Source: Actinotalea ferrariae (GTDB lineage: Bacteria; Actinomycetota; Actinomycetes; Actinomycetales; Cellulomonadaceae). From it: DNA of 63,867 nt. Shown one piece after another: positions 62,396 through 63,867 of this stretch (its first letter is position 1; the number at the start of each line of letters is the position of its first letter). The stretch is taken from the NCBI RefSeq assembly GCF_019733465.1, contig NZ_JACVQL010000019.1, positions 1-63,867 of the forward strand, read 5' to 3'. The notes beneath the pieces were generated by a model. It saw only the letters and a list, made by a program, of their open reading frames with translations. It searched no databases and had not been told where the DNA came from. Both the position numbers and the translations under genes were made by a program.

Positions 62396-63625
62396 TCAGG
62401 CGGCCCTGTCGTTGAGGAGCGCGACGACGTCGACCCCGACGCGCGCGAAGCGGTCGGCGTGCGGCGGGAAGCCCTCGGCGCGGACGAGCACGCCCTGGCG
62501 GGTGGTGAAGATGTCGCTCGTCTCCACCACGCCGTTCTCGACCCGGCCCGGGACGGCGACGACCTCGCGCACCGTGCGCCGGCCGCGCGCGTCGCGGTCG
62601 AGGTGTACGACGAGGTCGATCGCCGACGCGACGGTCGGCACGACGAAGGCCGCGGACACGTTCTCGCCCGCGAGCAGGGGCAGGGTGCAGACCTTCGTGA
62701 GCGCCTCGCGGGCGCTGTTCGCGTGCACGGTGCACATCCCCGGCACGCCCGCGTTGAGGGCGATGAGCATGTCGAGGCTCTCCGCCTCGCGCACCTCCCC
62801 GACGACGATCCGGCTCGGCCGCATGCGCAGCGCCTCCTTGACGAGACGGCGCAGCGTGATCTCGCCCGTGCCCTCGAGGCTCGGCTGACGGCACTGCAGC
62901 GCGACGACGTCGCGGTGACCCAGGCGGAGCTCGAAGACCTCCTCGCACGTGATGACGCGCTCGCGGGCCGGGATGGACCCGGCGAGGGCGTTGAGCATGG
63001 TCGTCTTGCCCGCCTGCGTCGCCCCGGAGACCAGCACGTTGAGGCCGGCCGCGACGGCGGCGCCGAGGAAGCGCGCGGCCTGGGGCGTGACCGAGCCCAG
63101 TGCCACCAGGTCGTCGAGGTGACCCGCCCGGACGACGTACTTGCGGATGTTGACCGCCCACGTCGACCGCGTCACGTCGGGGATCGCGACGTGCAGGCGC
63201 TCGCCGCCGGGCAGCGCGGCGTCGACGAAGGGGCTCGACAGGTCGAGCCGGCGACCCGAGACCTTGAGCATCTGCTCGACGAGGTCGCGCACCTGCGCCT
63301 CGGTGAGGATGGTGGTGGTGAGCTCGGGCTCGCCGCGCCGGGCGACGAAGACCTGCTCGGGGGAGTTGATCCAGATCTCCTCGACGTCGTCGTCGTCGAG
63401 GTACTGCTGGAGCGGGCCCAGCCCCGCGACGGCGTCGACCACCGTCTTGGTCGCGGCGGCCGGGTCGACGAGCGGGGGCACGTGACCGCGCACCGACCGG
63501 TCGTCGTAGTCCGCCACGACGTCCCGGACGAGGTCGCGCAGCGTGGCCGGGTCGCGCAGCGGGTCGATGCCCCGCCGGCGGATGAGCTCGCGCACCTCCT
63601 GCTCGAGCTGTGCGACGCCCTCCAC
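62396..63625 (-). CDS. tadA: TadA/CpaF secretion ATPase
   Basis: A 409-residue type II/IV secretion ATPase of the CpaF/TadA class. N-terminal domain with DDVEEIWINSPEQVFVARRG, Walker A SGATQAGKTTMLNALAG, Asp box ITCEEVFELRLG, Walker B region MRPSRIVVGEVREAESLDML and His box CTVHANSAREALTK. It powers pilus assembly at the inner membrane. GTG start with the likely promoter upstream at about 63671. First gene of the operon. Confidence 0.92.
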   Translation of the reverse strand: MEGVAQLEQEVRELIRRRGIDPLRDPATLRDLVRDVVADYDDRSVRGHVPPLVDPAAATKTVVDAVAGLGPLQQYLDDDDVEEIWINSPEQVFVARRGEPELTTTILTEAQVRDLVEQMLKVSGRRLDLSSPFVDAALPGGERLHVAIPDVTRSTWAVNIRKYVVRAGHLDDLVALGSVTPQAARFLGAAVAAGLNVLVSGATQAGKTTMLNALAGSIPARERVITCEEVFELRLGHRDVVALQCRQPSLEGTGEITLRRLVKEALRMRPSRIVVGEVREAESLDMLIALNAGVPGMCTVHANSAREALTKVCTLPLLAGENVSAAFVVPTVASAIDLVVHLDRDARGRRTVREVVAVPGRVENGVVETSDIFTTRQGVLVRAEGFPPHADRFARVGVDVVALLNDRAA

Positions 63626-63670
63626 CGAACCCCCTGCATCGTCGCGCGACCGGCCCGCGCGCTGCCGAGG

Positions 63671-63676
63671 AGCATA
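63671..63676 (-). promoter_or_regulatory. Possible -10 box of the Tad operon
   Basis: TATGCT on the minus strand about 45 bases before the tadA start fits an actinobacterial -10 hexamer. About 17 bases further upstream is TGATCT, a weak -35. Assignment rests on position and base content only. Confidence 0.4.
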
Positions 63677-63711
63677 GGGGAGCGAATTGGGACAGATCAG
63701 GGCCCTGTGGA

Positions 63712-63745
63712 CACCCGTTCAGGTGATCGGACGCGCGAACGGGTG
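63712..63745. promoter_or_regulatory. 9-bp perfect inverted repeat upstream of Tad operon
   Basis: CACCCGTTC (63712-63720) and GAACGGGTG (63737-63745) are exact inverted repeats separated by 16 bases, between the end of the preceding minus-strand gene and the tad promoter. It could be an operator, or the terminator of that upstream gene; there is no T-tract. Confidence 0.45.
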
Positions 63746-63774
63746 ATCCGCCGGCGGCCGCGACCGACGGCGCC

Positions 63775-63867
63775 TCAGGCGGGCGGCGGGTCCTTCGGCG
63801 CGGCCCGCGGGGTGCGGCGGCGCGGCGCCTTCGCCGGAGCCGCGTCCGCCTGCGGCTCCGACGGGGG
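63775..63867 (-). CDS. C-terminal end of an unidentified protein (cut by window edge)
   Basis: The last 30 codons of an open minus-strand frame ending in TGA, rich in Ala, Pro, Arg and Lys (APRRRTPRAAPKDPPPA). Nearly every third codon base is G/C, so it reads as coding sequence. The tail is disordered and gives no family. It lies upstream of the tad operon, 149 bp from tadA. Confidence 0.45.
   Translation of the reverse strand, partial: PPSEPQADAAPAKAPRRRTPRAAPKDPPPA

Noticed and set aside
1-63867. CRISPR array, insertion sequence or prophage
   Set aside because: No set of regularly spaced repeats, no transposase motif and no phage structural gene was seen on either strand.

Overview
The window is very GC-rich (strong G/C at third codon positions throughout, many GTG starts, 4-bp ATGA/GTGA overlaps) and reads as chromosome of a high-GC actinobacterium. 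A Cellulomonas-like member of the Micrococcales is the best fit. The tmRNA encodes the tag ADSKRTDFALAA, the cluster prfB-ftsE-ftsX-M23 peptidase-smpB-ssrA has an actinobacterial layout, an actinobacterial Tad pilus operon closes the window, and a sugar ABC transporter sits beside a GH2 beta-mannosidase behind LacI/CebR-type operators. No integrase, transposase, prophage or CRISPR array was found.

Layout. 1-16 kb: mixed metabolic and housekeeping genes (thioredoxin-reductase-like flavoprotein divergent from an XRE-cupin regulator, DUF222/HNH nuclease, SMP-30 lactonase, TRIC-like membrane protein with a His-rich tail, M20 amidohydrolase, MFS exporter, methyltransferase, RlmC, GT4 glycosyltransferase, SPL-like radical SAM protein, cytoplasmic HtrA-like protease). 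16-33 kb: PIG-L deacetylase, AGCS symporter, small enzymes, DinB, SDR, an HxlR regulator divergent from a methyltransferase across two identical palindromes, pirin, and a three-gene SPFH/zinc-ribbon/small-membrane-protein set resembling Bacillus YdjI-YdjG-YdjH. 33-44 kb: alpha/beta hydrolases, a flavin monooxygenase, a frameshifted BBE-type FAD oxidase and a LuxR regulator in one directional group, a lipoprotein, an animal-type haem peroxidase divergent from a secreted gamma-glutamyltransferase, and a lower-GC hydrolase next to the 3' end of ssrA.

45-51 kb is the conserved core: ssrA, a GGDEF protein, smpB, an M23 peptidase, ftsX, ftsE and prfB, all on the minus strand. FtsEX and the peptidase form a plausible division-site cell-wall hydrolase unit; SmpB and tmRNA form the trans-translation pair. 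51-57.7 kb is a beta-mannoside utilisation locus (GH2 enzyme, lipoprotein binding protein, two permeases; no ATPase or regulator in view, so these are presumably shared or encoded elsewhere). 58-63.6 kb, minus strand, is a tightly overlapping Tad locus (TadA ATPase, TadB- and TadC-like membrane proteins, a small membrane protein, TadE-like proteins).

Two genes have a reading-frame break in a G/C homopolymer: the BBE-type oxidase at 35429-35434 and the signal-peptide region of the M23 peptidase at 48401-48405. The second is probably a sequence error, because the gene upstream and the start codon are otherwise perfectly placed. Gaps between genes are all under about 300 bases; those with visible sites are annotated, and in the others I see nothing. 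All family names come from motif and sequence recognition by eye; no database search was run.
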